A DNA stretch of 64,000 nucleotides, from positions 1,488,001 through 1,552,000 of the forward strand of contig NC_083674.1 in assembly GCF_030384665.1 (NCBI RefSeq), in the 5' to 3' direction. Within the stretch, counting starts at the first letter, position 1, and each line of letters opens with the position of its first letter. This DNA comes from Lodderomyces elongisporus (taxonomy: Eukaryota > Ascomycota > Pichiomycetes > Serinales > Debaryomycetaceae). The notes below the pieces were generated by a model, which was given only the letters and a program-made list of their open reading frames with translations, ran no database searches and was not told where the DNA came from. Below are positions 11,737 to 20,982 of the stretch, piece after piece. The translations under genes and the position numbers were made by a program.

Positions 11737-12863
11737 CTTTGGCGTTAATCAAAAGAATAAAGTGCTGGTGAAGGAATTCTTTTTTTTTTTCAAACTAGGT
11801 ATTGGCTATTGGACAAATTGGATATCGAATTAGTGATATTCAGGGGTGCAAGGTGATAAAAATTACGGTGATCTTATTGTTGTTGTTGTTGTTGTTGTTG
11901 TTAAAGAAGGAGTAGAAGAATACAAAGTAAAAAATAAAAAAAAATAAAAAAACTCCCAAGGGAAATAGAAAGGAAATAATAGCAGCTGTTGGTATAAGTG
12001 TTGGCTTCTCCCTTAGTGAAGTGTGTTAGTTTGTGGATGGGTGTGTGGGTTTAAGTGTAAGTATAAGTGTAAGTATAAGTGTGTGTGTGAGTGTGTGTAT
12101 TTTATTCCTGTCACCACCAGTACGCACTGTTTATCCAGAATGTTGAAATTTCGTTGAAGGAAGAAAATAAAAATTAAAAAATAAAAAATAAATAATAAAT
12201 AATAAATCACAGACAAATTTAAAAATAAAACTCGATAGATACAAAATTAAAAGAAGAAACAAAAAAGTGATGTTTAGATTGAGGAAAAACAAAGTGACCT
12301 TTGCTATCATTTGCTACGAGACAAATGATGATCCTTACTAAGTTAGTTTGGTCTGCACTGTAAATGGATTTGACTTGGTAAAAATGGGAAATTACAGATG
12401 TTTTCTAAAGCTCCATATAAATATGCGTTCATTTATACAACAAAAGTTGACGTATACACTCTCGTACCCCTCAGTCTGGCTATGACTTCATTTGACTTTC
12501 CAATTCCAAGCGACAAGGAAAAAATAAAAGGGCAAAAAAAAAAAAAAAAAAAAAGAAAACTGGAGATATTTTATCCTCGCGCACACGACATTACCTTCTG
12601 CCTTTGCTGAAACAATATAATAGAAAGAGTTTATTCCAATTCTTGCTAAGAGCTGGCTGATCACTTGCAAAAATAGAAAAAAAAAAAAACAAAATGGCAA
12701 ATAAAAAGAAAGTTTTTGAATTCATCATGTCGTGTTAAAGGCATTGTCAGCTTTACACGTGAACTGCCACTTTGGTTATATAACAAGTGTCTCTTTACTT
12801 TTGTTTTGTTGTGTTTATCTTCTTTTTCATTTTTATTTTTAATTTTAATTTTTTTGGCTTTTG
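11737..12863. promoter_or_regulatory. RTS1 upstream region / SYM1 3' region
   Basis: 1.1 kb between the RTS1 start and the SYM1 stop. It holds a (TTG)n run at 11878-11901, a GTGTAAGTATAA-type repeat at 12053-12095, and a homopolymer A tract at 12533-12554. No gene was recognised. Confidence 0.5.
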
Positions 12864-13445
12864 TTAGGTATTATGCATCACATAGCTCAAATAAGTATTC
12901 CATCCTATACTTATTAAATTTACTGCTAACAATCTAAAGTGTACTGGGATCAAGTAAAAATTAAACCATTGAAAAACCGGCCACACAAGCCAATTGCTCC
13001 TCAAGGTTGGCCAATAACTAGTATAGAACTTGTCCATAATATTGTCCCAATACGGCTGTTTATTCTCCAAGACTGTCATTGTCGAATAGTACAAGGGTAT
13101 ACCTATAATTGGAGCAAAGAATAATTGGTCGACTGCTACCCGAAGCAATGTGGACAATGTTTTTTCACTCAATTTTCCACTTCTACCTAAAGCTCCATTT
13201 CCACGCCACGCAATCCTCGTGTTGAGAATCTTGTACCACTTATCCCCAATAGGTGCAAATATCACACCTCCGTAAAACACAGCTCGTAGTGTTCTTATGT
13301 AGTCATATGGTTGGTTGGGTAATTGTGGGAAAAGGTTTTGTGCTAAACAATCTCCCGCACCAAGAAGGAAACCGGTGCTGATCATATTTGTAAGGAGCGG
13401 TCTACGAAGTAGCAATGCATTGTATTTCTCAAACAACCTTCTCAT
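12864..13445 (-). CDS. SYM1: Sym1, Mpv17/PMP22 family inner mitochondrial membrane protein
   Basis: The first ATG of this frame is at 13445, giving 193 codons (yeast Sym1 has 197). The frame is open a little further upstream but has no ATG there. Family landmarks run the whole length: LLLRRPLLTNMISTGFLLGAG, YDYIRTLRAVFYGGVIFAPI, GDKWYKILNTRI, LRVAVDQLFFAPI, and the signature YWPTLRSNWLVWPVFQWFNF with HFRLLAVNLISIGWNTYLSY. These match yeast Sym1 block by block. Four short membrane segments are expected. Sym1 is needed for growth on ethanol at high temperature. The gene lies directly beside a second family member on the same strand. Confidence 0.93.
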   Translation of the reverse strand: MRRLFEKYNALLLRRPLLTNMISTGFLLGAGDCLAQNLFPQLPNQPYDYIRTLRAVFYGGVIFAPIGDKWYKILNTRIAWRGNGALGRSGKLSEKTLSTLLRVAVDQLFFAPIIGIPLYYSTMTVLENKQPYWDNIMDKFYTSYWPTLRSNWLVWPVFQWFNFYLIPVHFRLLAVNLISIGWNTYLSYVMHNT

Positions 13446-13954
13446 TTTTTTTTTCAATCTCGAAAACAACAAAGTATAAAAGTGAAGTAAGAGAAACCTG
13501 TGTGGATATAATAGATATATATATATATGAATGTTTAAAGAGAGGGAGATGAGAATACGTACTTTCTTTAGAGCTTTTTAAAGTTGACAGAGTCGTCATT
13601 ATTGTCGTCACTATTGTCATCACTAACACAGCAAGTCAGATAGTGCTACCATATGCTTACTCCCTTATGCTGTCTTACGCAATCCATAATGTTTATAAGT
13701 AATAGCAAATTCTACCAACTTATCCTCTTCTTTCTCCACCACACCCTAATAAAGCTTCCGTTTTTTTTTTTTGGTATTGAAGAGTTCTTTGGAACTTAAA
13801 CAATTGGAGCTTTCTTGCCTATTACATTACTTTGTTTCTTTTTTGTCTGTTTTTTTTTTGTCTATTTGTTTGTTTGTCTATTTTTTTGTCTATTTTTTTT
13901 TCCTTATTTCATTATTTATTAATTGACATATATAATTTACTGTTGTTTCCATTA
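13446..13954. other. SYM1 promoter region
   Basis: 509 bp between SYM1 and its paralogue. It contains a short (TA)n tract at 13514-13527 and T-rich runs at 13759-13773 and 13850-13905. Nothing else was seen. Confidence 0.45.
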
Positions 13955-14695
13955 CTAGTCATAGATCATAAAGAATTCCTGGTCTTCGTCTTCAATATCC
14001 ACCAACTCCTCCAATCTTTTCCCACTTCCCTTTCCATGCCCCTTTGCATTATGGACAAAACTTAGAAATGCATTCCAACCAGTTGCCCACACATTAGCAC
14101 ACACGATTCTAAGATGCACGGGAATAAAATACAAGTTAAACAATTGAAATCCTGGCCATACGGTCCAGTTGGCACGCAAAACATTCCACCAGTTATTCTC
14201 CAACTTGTTCTTCACCACAGTGAATGGATCATCGTGCCTAGCCAACATAACCATTACAGTATTGTAAAGTGGAATCCAAACTAATGCGGGGAATATCAAC
14301 TGATCAATGCCTAGTCTAAACACAGAATCATAGAAATGGAGTCTCTTGTGGAATTTTGGCTGATTTTGCCATGTTTGTCTCTTTGTTTGGTTAACAAATG
14401 GATTCTTAATTTTGGGCAATGTTTTTCCATGCCACATTACGCTAATTGGTGCAAAAAAAATAGAACCATAAATCATGGCCCGCAATGTCCTGTCTGGATT
14501 ATATGTGGCTACTACTTCTATTTCACGAGTAATGCCATTTGCTTCATCAACAACTTCTGTTTCTAGACTTTTATGAGGAAACAAAGTTTGTGCTATAATA
14601 TCTCCCATACCAAAGAATAAACCTGTGGTCACCATGTTGGTGGGGAACGGGTGTCGTTTTAGTAAATCATTGTATCTGTGAAATATAGTGGGCAT
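13955..14695 (-). CDS. Second Mpv17/PMP22 family protein (Sym1 paralogue)
   Basis: 246 codons with ATG at 14695. The same architecture as its neighbour: LLKRHPFPTNMVTTGLFFGMGD, RTLRAMIYGSIFFAPI, FRLGIDQLIFPALVWIPLY, NWWNVLRANWTVWPGFQLFNL and VHLRIVCANVWATGWNAFLSF. It differs by two inserts: an acidic loop after FPHKS (about residues 40-62) and a basic loop with NPFVNQTKRQTWQNQPKFHK. Its C-terminal tail is charged (LEELVDIEDEDQEFF). The substitution of WHGKTLPKI for the WYKILN block suggests it is not the direct Sym1 orthologue. Mitochondrial or peroxisomal location is possible for this family. Confidence 0.88.
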   Translation of the reverse strand: MPTIFHRYNDLLKRHPFPTNMVTTGLFFGMGDIIAQTLFPHKSLETEVVDEANGITREIEVVATYNPDRTLRAMIYGSIFFAPISVMWHGKTLPKIKNPFVNQTKRQTWQNQPKFHKRLHFYDSVFRLGIDQLIFPALVWIPLYNTVMVMLARHDDPFTVVKNKLENNWWNVLRANWTVWPGFQLFNLYFIPVHLRIVCANVWATGWNAFLSFVHNAKGHGKGSGKRLEELVDIEDEDQEFFMIYD

Positions 14696-14961
14696 TTAGC
14701 GTTTTGAATCTGAGAAATGAAGAGAATCTTTCACATAAAAGGCCCTGGAAAAGTGCAAGTTTCGAAATGAGTGAGATGTCTCCTACTCTACTCGTGGTGC
14801 TAAGAACTGTTTTGTTATTTTTTTATTTTTCTCTTCCCCCCGAAAATATAAAGAAAGACAAACAGATAAACAAATGTATTAACCTTAAGGGCCGTTGTTT
14901 TTTTTTTGGTTGAAATAACAACAGAAAACAAAATGTCGTTGGTCGTAGTGTTGTGGTTGAA

Positions 14962-14978
14962 ATCGGTTCGAGTCCGAT
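14962..14978 (+). promoter_or_regulatory. Isolated Pol III B-box / T-arm-like element
   Basis: GGTTCGAGTCC at 14965-14975 equals the tRNA B-box consensus, and the flanking bases make a perfect five-pair T-stem (ATCGG/CCGAT). I could not fold a complete tRNA: no matching acceptor 5' strand, D-arm or anticodon stem lies upstream. A T-run of ten or more precedes it at about 14898-14908. It may be a TFIIIC site without a tRNA, a tRNA remnant, or chance. Confidence 0.35.
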
Positions 14979-15909
14979 ATCGCTTCGGGGTATAAATGCA
15001 AAAATATAAAAAAAAAAGGAAGAAAAAAAAAAAATTTCACCATAAAAATTTCTTTTTTTAATTTTTTTTTCTTTCTCACACTATCTCGTTTGGTTGTTGC
15101 TGTTGTTGTTGTTGTTGTTGTTTTTTCTGGTTTTTTTTGTTTTCATATTCCGTCTTTTTCCATGTTCATTTATTGAGTATTTTTACATATACTTTATGCA
15201 CTAGAGAATAGCTGTGATTGTACATGAAAAGTTTACTGTTTTTATCTTTGGAATGGTGAGTTTGAATAAAGGAACAAATATATTTTATGTTTGAGATGCT
15301 GTGTTTTTTCAAACAAATGTAGAATGTAAATATTGTCAGTGTTAAGAAGTCAATACATAGTGGTTAGCAGCATGGAAGACAAGCATGAAAATATTACCTC
15401 TACCAAAACTTTATATCAACTATCGCCTCATCGTAGGTGATTCTTTTACGTTATATTAAGTGAAAGGTATATGTTTTTTTTTTTGGTAAATTGAAAAAGA
15501 ACACACACAAACACACACACACAAATTGGTTTGTAAATCAGCCGAATTTTTGTTTTCTTCCTCTCTTCCTATGTTGATTCATCAAGAGTGGAATAACAAT
15601 TAATTACTCTCTTGGATTGATCGGTATGTGGAGACCCTTCTGTACACAATTATCATTTCCATCATTGTATTTCGTAACAAGTAGGTGTGATATATTGTGA
15701 ATTCTTTGGAGTGCCAGTTTTCTTCTCCAATTCAATTTGATTTAATTTAATTTAATTTCTTTTTTTTCTTTTTCAAATTTAATGTATTTAAAAAACAACA
15801 AACAAGCACTTGTGCAGAAAAAGTTCGGGTTTTTACCCAATTTGTGATCAGGACATATTTTCAAGTCATGAGAGATAGCTGTCAAGTTTAATTGACTAGT
15901 TGTTTGGAA

Positions 15910-15940
<31 letters not shown>

Positions 15941-16903
15941 AAAGAAAAAGAACAATAAGGAAAAATACGGTTAAACTCCCATGGAAAAGAATACGGTTAG
16001 AAAGAAGGCGGAAGCGAAAGCGGTGTGTATAAATAGCAAGAAGAGACGATTAAAAGCATACTCCTATTGTTGCTTGTGTTAAGTGCGATTTCATTTTGCG
16101 GGGCCAAAACTGGGAAAGCAAACTCGGTTGAATCAACAACAAGGGTTCCTTATAGTAACTTCCGAAACTCAAATAGAACAGTTTTTTGACAATTTTTCAA
16201 CTCTTAATCAAATAAGATCGGTATAATGGTAATGTGCTTGTAGTAGCAATGATGGTAGAGGAAAACGGGAGAGAAGTAAAGAGCATTGCCATGGATGACG
16301 TCGTGTGTCGTGGGTGGGGGGGGGGGGGGAGGGGAGGAAAGCGTGCAATAGGTGAGCCCCCACAAATTTCTTTTTTTCTTTCTTCTTTTATTTTTTTTGG
16401 CTAAAATTGATAAAAGTGTTGACGTCTCCAACTACTAAACATTATTTGTAGGATCAAAAATAAGAACGATTAACGATTAACGGTTCATAAACATGGACTA
16501 GACCAAGATTCTGTATCAAATAAAAGTTATCAATATCTACAAAGCTACCAATCGTGATGCCTTGTCGATTGTGCATTGTTTTATCAGCAAAGAAGACTGC
16601 ACTGTTTATATTTTTTTTAGATGTTGTGGCAACTTGAAGGCTATGGTTATGGAAGCTTTTAAAAAACTAGTCAGTTCGATATATTGAAGAAACTATTAGG
16701 TCTCGGATAAATCCTCACATCGGAACCCGGAAAAGAGATTCAGTCAATTATTGAGCACTCTTTCCGAGTCCTTAAAAAATGAATGTTTCTATTTTTCCTC
16801 TCTCCTAATTTTCGTTTTCGATTTCGTTTCTATTCTTTTCTTTTTTTTTCAATTTTTTTTTTTTTTTTTTCATTTAATATTCTTATTACTGTGAGCATAG
16901 AAG

Positions 16904-16969
16904 CTCGGCGAATAAAATGCAAACAGGAACCTTAAATAGGAAAGTTTCCGAAAAGCAATCAATCGACAA
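16904..16969 (+). promoter_or_regulatory. Conserved upstream block shared by reductase genes 1 and 2
   Basis: CTCGGCGAA (from 16904) and a 29-bp segment at 16941-16969 beginning AAAGTTTCCGAA recur upstream of gene 2 at 19113 and 19155-19183. The 29-bp segments match at 27 positions. Surrounding sequence is diverged, so the block may be a binding site cluster held by selection, or a leftover of the duplication. Confidence 0.5.
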
Positions 16970-17107
16970 TGCTCGCATTTCTATTGAAAGTTCAGCGCTG
17001 ATGTTGACACTACTCAACACAGACTTCAACTTAACCAATTCGAAACTATTTCACCTGTGGCACTTAATACAGAGTAAATCAGAGAAAGACTTTCAAAATA
17101 AAAAATG

Positions 17108-17115
17108 TATAAATA
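17108..17115 (+). promoter_or_regulatory. TATA box of first reductase gene
   Basis: TATAAATA 115-120 bp upstream of the ATG at 17229. Comparable elements precede the second gene (TATATAAA at 19327-19334) and the fourth (TATAAATA at 22791-22798). This suggests inducible TATA-type promoters. Confidence 0.55.
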
Positions 17116-17228
17116 TAAGTCTTTTTCCTGCTCATCAAATTCTTTTTCACCTCGTGTTGGTATTTATTCTACACTTTACCTTTACAAAAGATTAAATAAC
17201 TAATAAACACTAAATCAAAAAAAAAAAT

Positions 17229-18245
17229 ATGTCCACAACTGTATTTGTTTCAGGAGCTACTGGATTCATTGCTCAACACATTGTAAAGCAATTGCTTGAA
17301 GATAATTACAAGGTTATCGGTTCAGTGAGAAGCTCTGAGAAAGGTGAACATCTCAAGTCATTACTTGCCAATGCTGGATTGAAGGCTGAGAATTTTTCAT
17401 ACGAAATCGTTAAAGATATTGCTGCTAAAGGTGCTTTTGATGAAGCTTTGAAGGCGCATCCAGAGGTTACTGTCTTTTTGCACACTGCTTCACCATTCCA
17501 TTTTAATGTCCAAGATGTTGAGAAAGAATTGTTGAAGCCAGCAGAAGAAGGTACCACCAACGCTCTCAATGCCATCAAAGAATACGGTAAGAATGTTGAA
17601 AGAGTTGTTGTTACTTCTTCGTATGCAGCTATTACTGGTTTTGCAGATTTGGCAACTCCTGGTAAAACTGTTGACGAAAGTTCATGGAACCCAATCACTA
17701 AAGAACAATCATTAAGAGACGCGTTTAACGGTTACGTTGGTTCCAAAAAACTCGCAGAGCAAATTGTTTGGAAGTATGTTGAAACTAATAAACCCAAATG
17801 GGGCGTCTCTGTGATTAATCCAGTGTACGTCTTTGGACCACAAGCATTTGAGGTCAAGGACAAGTCAGCATTAAACACCTCCAATGAAGTTATCAATGGT
17901 ATTTTGAAAGCGGGCCAGGACAACTCACAACCAATGCAAGTAGCTGGTTACTTTATTGATGTCAGAGATGTTGCTAAAGCCCACATTGTTGCATTCCAAA
18001 AGGAAGATGCTAAAGGTGAAAGACTCTTGTTGTCAGCTGGTTCTTTCATTTCTAAAGATATTTACAACATTATTGAACAGGATTTCAGTCAAGTGAAATT
18101 GCCAACCTTGGATGAATCTAAAAAGGTTGATTTTGATAAAACCGAGAGTATCATAAATAATGACAAGACCAAGAAGATTTTGGGCTTCAAATTCATTGAT
18201 TTGAAAAAGAGTATTGATGATACTGTTTCGCAAATTTTAAATTAA
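17229..18245 (+). CDS. NADPH-dependent ketone/aldehyde reductase 1 (GRE2/GRP2 family)
   Basis: 338 codons. An extended short-chain dehydrogenase of the dihydroflavonol reductase / cinnamoyl-CoA reductase type. Visible features are the Rossmann motif G9-A-T-G12-F-I-A15, the Arg of SVRSSEKGE that favours NADPH, the HTASPFHF block, the catalytic Ser in VVVTSSYAAI and the catalytic pair Y169-x3-K173 in YVGSKKLAEQ. Yeast Gre2 and C. albicans Grp2 reduce methylglyoxal and other carbonyls in the cytosol and are induced by oxidative or drug stress. The physiological substrate here is unknown. The first 482 coding bases are almost identical to gene 2, while the last third differs (for example AGSFISKDIYNIIEQDF), suggesting gene conversion of the 5' part. 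Confidence 0.93.
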   Translation: MSTTVFVSGATGFIAQHIVKQLLEDNYKVIGSVRSSEKGEHLKSLLANAGLKAENFSYEIVKDIAAKGAFDEALKAHPEVTVFLHTASPFHFNVQDVEKELLKPAEEGTTNALNAIKEYGKNVERVVVTSSYAAITGFADLATPGKTVDESSWNPITKEQSLRDAFNGYVGSKKLAEQIVWKYVETNKPKWGVSVINPVYVFGPQAFEVKDKSALNTSNEVINGILKAGQDNSQPMQVAGYFIDVRDVAKAHIVAFQKEDAKGERLLLSAGSFISKDIYNIIEQDFSQVKLPTLDESKKVDFDKTESIINNDKTKKILGFKFIDLKKSIDDTVSQILN

Positions 18246-19485
18246 AATTTATAGATTGTGTTTAGAATTCATATTTAACTAGATTTGTTATTCCCCATTT
18301 TTTTTTCCAATAAATTATTATGGTCTTTGCTTGCTTCTCTTTGACTCATATTATCTTCTTCATTCAGTGCCTGTTGTAAGATTTTTTGTTATAACGAAGA
18401 ATTGGTCAAGAGGAAGGTTATGGGTTTATTTTTTTCTTATTTTTGCCTCCATGTGCTTGTTCTTTTGAATTAGTAGACATGCAAACAAGAATTAGAAAAC
18501 AGTCGAGCTAAAATAATTATCTCAATTGAACAAAAAACTCGTTGCATACAAATTCTCGTTGAAGTTGATACATTTTTTAATAGTTGTTGGTTATCTTTTT
18601 TTTTAATAATCAACAAGAATAACCAGCTCGAATCAAACACAGGAACCGTGAAACTTATTTCATTCCTCAAAACAACTTTAAAAAAATTAGTCGAAAAACA
18701 AATAAACGTTAATGGGCCAATGCCAAGCAGCACTAAGCAGAAAAGAAAAGAAAAGAAAAGAAAAGAAAAGAAAAAACGCAAAACAAAAGAAAAACACAGA
18801 TTTCACATAAATCAGAAACTCAAAGAAACAACTTCAGATTAAAATAACAATGGTCGTTGGTTCTTTTTATTAGTCTACCAGAGTTCTGGTTCCTAAAATA
18901 TTGTTAGTTTTACTTAAATTTCACACTTTGATGTGAAATGTTATTTGCTCAAACTTATCGGATCGGGTAAAATCATATATCCGACAAGGAACCCTTTGGA
19001 AATAAACCATTAGGAAATGATGAAGTCATTGGTTACAATCATCAATGACATATGTTATGCACCTTAAATTCTAATAGTGTTGGTATTGCTTGTTCTCTTG
19101 CATGAATGGAAACTCGGCGAAGAAATAGAAAATAACCGCGCATTCCTAAAGAAGAAAGTTTCCGAAGAGCAACCAATCGACAACTATGTTCGCTTCTAAC
19201 TATCCCATTCTAGTTGTGGCTTATTGTAAACTGTAAATATTATAGCAATCAAGAAAAAATTGAGAGAATCCTTTGAACAATAAACTAAAAAAATGTGGCA
19301 CCAATCCTTACATCAAAAAAAAAAAGTATATAAATGCTCAGCCATGGCATAGACAAAATGTTTCTCATCAACTATTCTTATTTTCAATATCTATAGAAAA
19401 GAGAAAAATTAACAACATCATTATCACAACAATTACCTTCACAAAAGATTAAATAACTAATAAACACTAAATCAAAAAAAAAAAT
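18246..19485. promoter_or_regulatory. Upstream region of reductase gene 2
   Basis: 1.24 kb. It holds an (AAAAG)n run at 18741-18773, an inverted pair TCGGAT / ATCCGA at 18958-18984 resembling Zn2Cys6-factor half sites, the shared block (19113-19183), a TATA element (19327-19334), and from 19433 the 5' leader that is near-identical to that of gene 1. No gene was seen. Confidence 0.5.
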
Positions 19486-20502
19486 ATGTCCACAACTGTA
19501 TTTGTTTCAGGAGCTACTGGATTCATTGCTCAACACATTGTAAAGCAATTGCTTGAAGATAATTACAAGGTTATCGGTTCAGTGAGAAGCTCTGAGAAAG
19601 GTGAACATCTCAAGTCATTACTTGCCAATGCTGGATTGAAGGCTGAGAATTTTTCATACGAAATCGTTAAAGATATTGCTGCTAAAGGTGCTTTTGATGA
19701 AGCTTTGAAGGCGCATCCAGAGGTTACTGTCTTTTTGCACACTGCTTCACCATTCCATTTTAATGTCCAAGATGTTGAGAAAGAATTGTTGAAGCCAGCA
19801 GAAGAAGGTACCACCAACGCTCTAAATGCCATCAAAGAATACGGTAAGAATGTTGAAAGAGTTGTTGTTACTTCTTCGTATGCAGCTATTACTGGTTTTG
19901 CAGATTTGGCAACTCCTGGTAAAACTGTTGACGAAAGTTCATGGAACCCAATCACTAAAGAACAATCGTTGAGAGACCCTTTCAATGGATATATCGGTTC
20001 CAAAAAACTCGCAGAGCAGATTGTTTGGAAGTATGTTGAAACTAATAAACCTAAATGGGGTGTCTCTGTGGTCAACCCAACCTATGTGTTGGGCCCACAA
20101 ACATTTGAGGTCAAGGACAAGTCAGCATTAAACACCTCCAATGAACTTATCAATGGTATTTTGAAAGCGGGAAAAGATCATTCGCAGCCACAACAAGTTA
20201 CAGGATACTTTATTGATGTCAGAGATGTTGCTAAAGCTCACATTGTTGCATTCCAAAAAGAAGACGCTATAGGCCAAAGACTTTTATTGGCAGCAGGCCC
20301 AGTCACAACTGAAAAGATCTTAAATATTATTAAGAAGGACTTTAGCCAAATCGAATTGCCTACATTGAATGAATCGGAAAAGCCAGACTGGGATAAGATT
20401 GAAAGTATTATCAACAATGACAAGACCAAGAAGATTTTGGGCTTCAAATTCATTGACTTGGAAAAATCTGTTGACGACACTGTTTCCCAAATCGTGAACT
20501 AG
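19486..20502 (+). CDS. NADPH-dependent ketone/aldehyde reductase 2 (GRE2/GRP2 family)
   Basis: 338 codons, the same fold and motifs as gene 1: G9-A-T-G12-F-I-A15, SVRSSEKGE, VVVTSSYAAI and YIGSKKLAEQ with Y169 and K173. Residues 1-160 are identical in sequence to gene 1; only one synonymous change was found in that part. After residue 161 the two diverge, with changes such as NPTYVLGPQTFEV for NPVYVFGPQAFEV and AAGPVTTEKILNIIKKDF for the gene 1 segment, so the substrate-binding half is distinct while the cofactor half is shared. It is probably cytosolic. Orthology to a particular yeast or Candida reductase cannot be settled by eye. Confidence 0.93.
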   Translation: MSTTVFVSGATGFIAQHIVKQLLEDNYKVIGSVRSSEKGEHLKSLLANAGLKAENFSYEIVKDIAAKGAFDEALKAHPEVTVFLHTASPFHFNVQDVEKELLKPAEEGTTNALNAIKEYGKNVERVVVTSSYAAITGFADLATPGKTVDESSWNPITKEQSLRDPFNGYIGSKKLAEQIVWKYVETNKPKWGVSVVNPTYVLGPQTFEVKDKSALNTSNELINGILKAGKDHSQPQQVTGYFIDVRDVAKAHIVAFQKEDAIGQRLLLAAGPVTTEKILNIIKKDFSQIELPTLNESEKPDWDKIESIINNDKTKKILGFKFIDLEKSVDDTVSQIVN

Positions 20503-20982
20503 AAGGTATTTGAATAATGTATTAGAGTTTAGTTTGGAATGTTTGCTTGCTTGCTTGCTTGTTTGCTTGTTTGCTTGTTTGTTTTTATTTTATTTTATTT
20601 TATTTTATTTTTGAAATTTTGTCTTTAACTGCGGTTACTTTATATTTTGTTTTACCCGTCCCCTCCCCCCTCCCCCCGCCTCTTGTATTACATAATCTGT
20701 GGCTTCTACTCTTTTCCATTAGATTACCGAAAATATTGCCCGCGAAGCAATCGCAATCAGCAAAAGCGGCACAAATTGAAATTTGCAATCAGCAAGAAGA
20801 ACAGTATGAAAATGAATTGTTTTCAAATGATACAAATATTTTTGCTTTCATAAAGCAAGTGATTTATTTCCTTCTTCCTTCTCTTTTCTTTTCTTTCCCT
20901 TTTTCTTTTCCTTTTCCTTTTCCTTTTCCTATTTCGAAAAATCACAATTTCTTAAAAGAACCAAAAACAACATTCAATATCA
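20503..20982. promoter_or_regulatory. Upstream region of reductase gene 3
   Basis: 480 bp with a (GCTT/GTTT)n run at 20541-20583, (TTTTA)n at 20583-20612, a C-rich block at 20655-20680 able to form a G-quadruplex on the minus strand, and a CT-rich (TTTTCC)n leader at 20896-20930. No TATA-type element as in the sister genes was found. Confidence 0.5.

Larger units (their letters stand above)
14696..17228. other. 2.5 kb divergent intergenic region
   Basis: Between the second Mpv17 gene (minus) and the first reductase gene (plus). It contains the B-box-like element at 14962-14978, a (TTG)n run at 15093-15121, a (TA)n tract at 15910-15937, a G-run at 16312-16334, CGG-containing sites at 16700-16775, and the shared reductase promoter block at 16904-16969. 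No convincing gene was seen. Confidence 0.55.

Noticed and set aside
13446..13472. N-terminal extension of SYM1 by nine codons
   Set aside because: The frame is open there but begins with TTG, and the ATG at 13445 gives the length and start expected for Sym1.
14900..15000. A tRNA gene around the B-box at 14965
   Set aside because: No upstream sequence pairs with the acceptor 3' strand, and no D-arm or anticodon stem can be drawn, so only the B-box element is kept.
16917..17195. 92-codon ORF upstream of reductase gene 1
   Set aside because: It overlaps the conserved promoter block and TATA element, has no counterpart before gene 2 and no recognisable domain.
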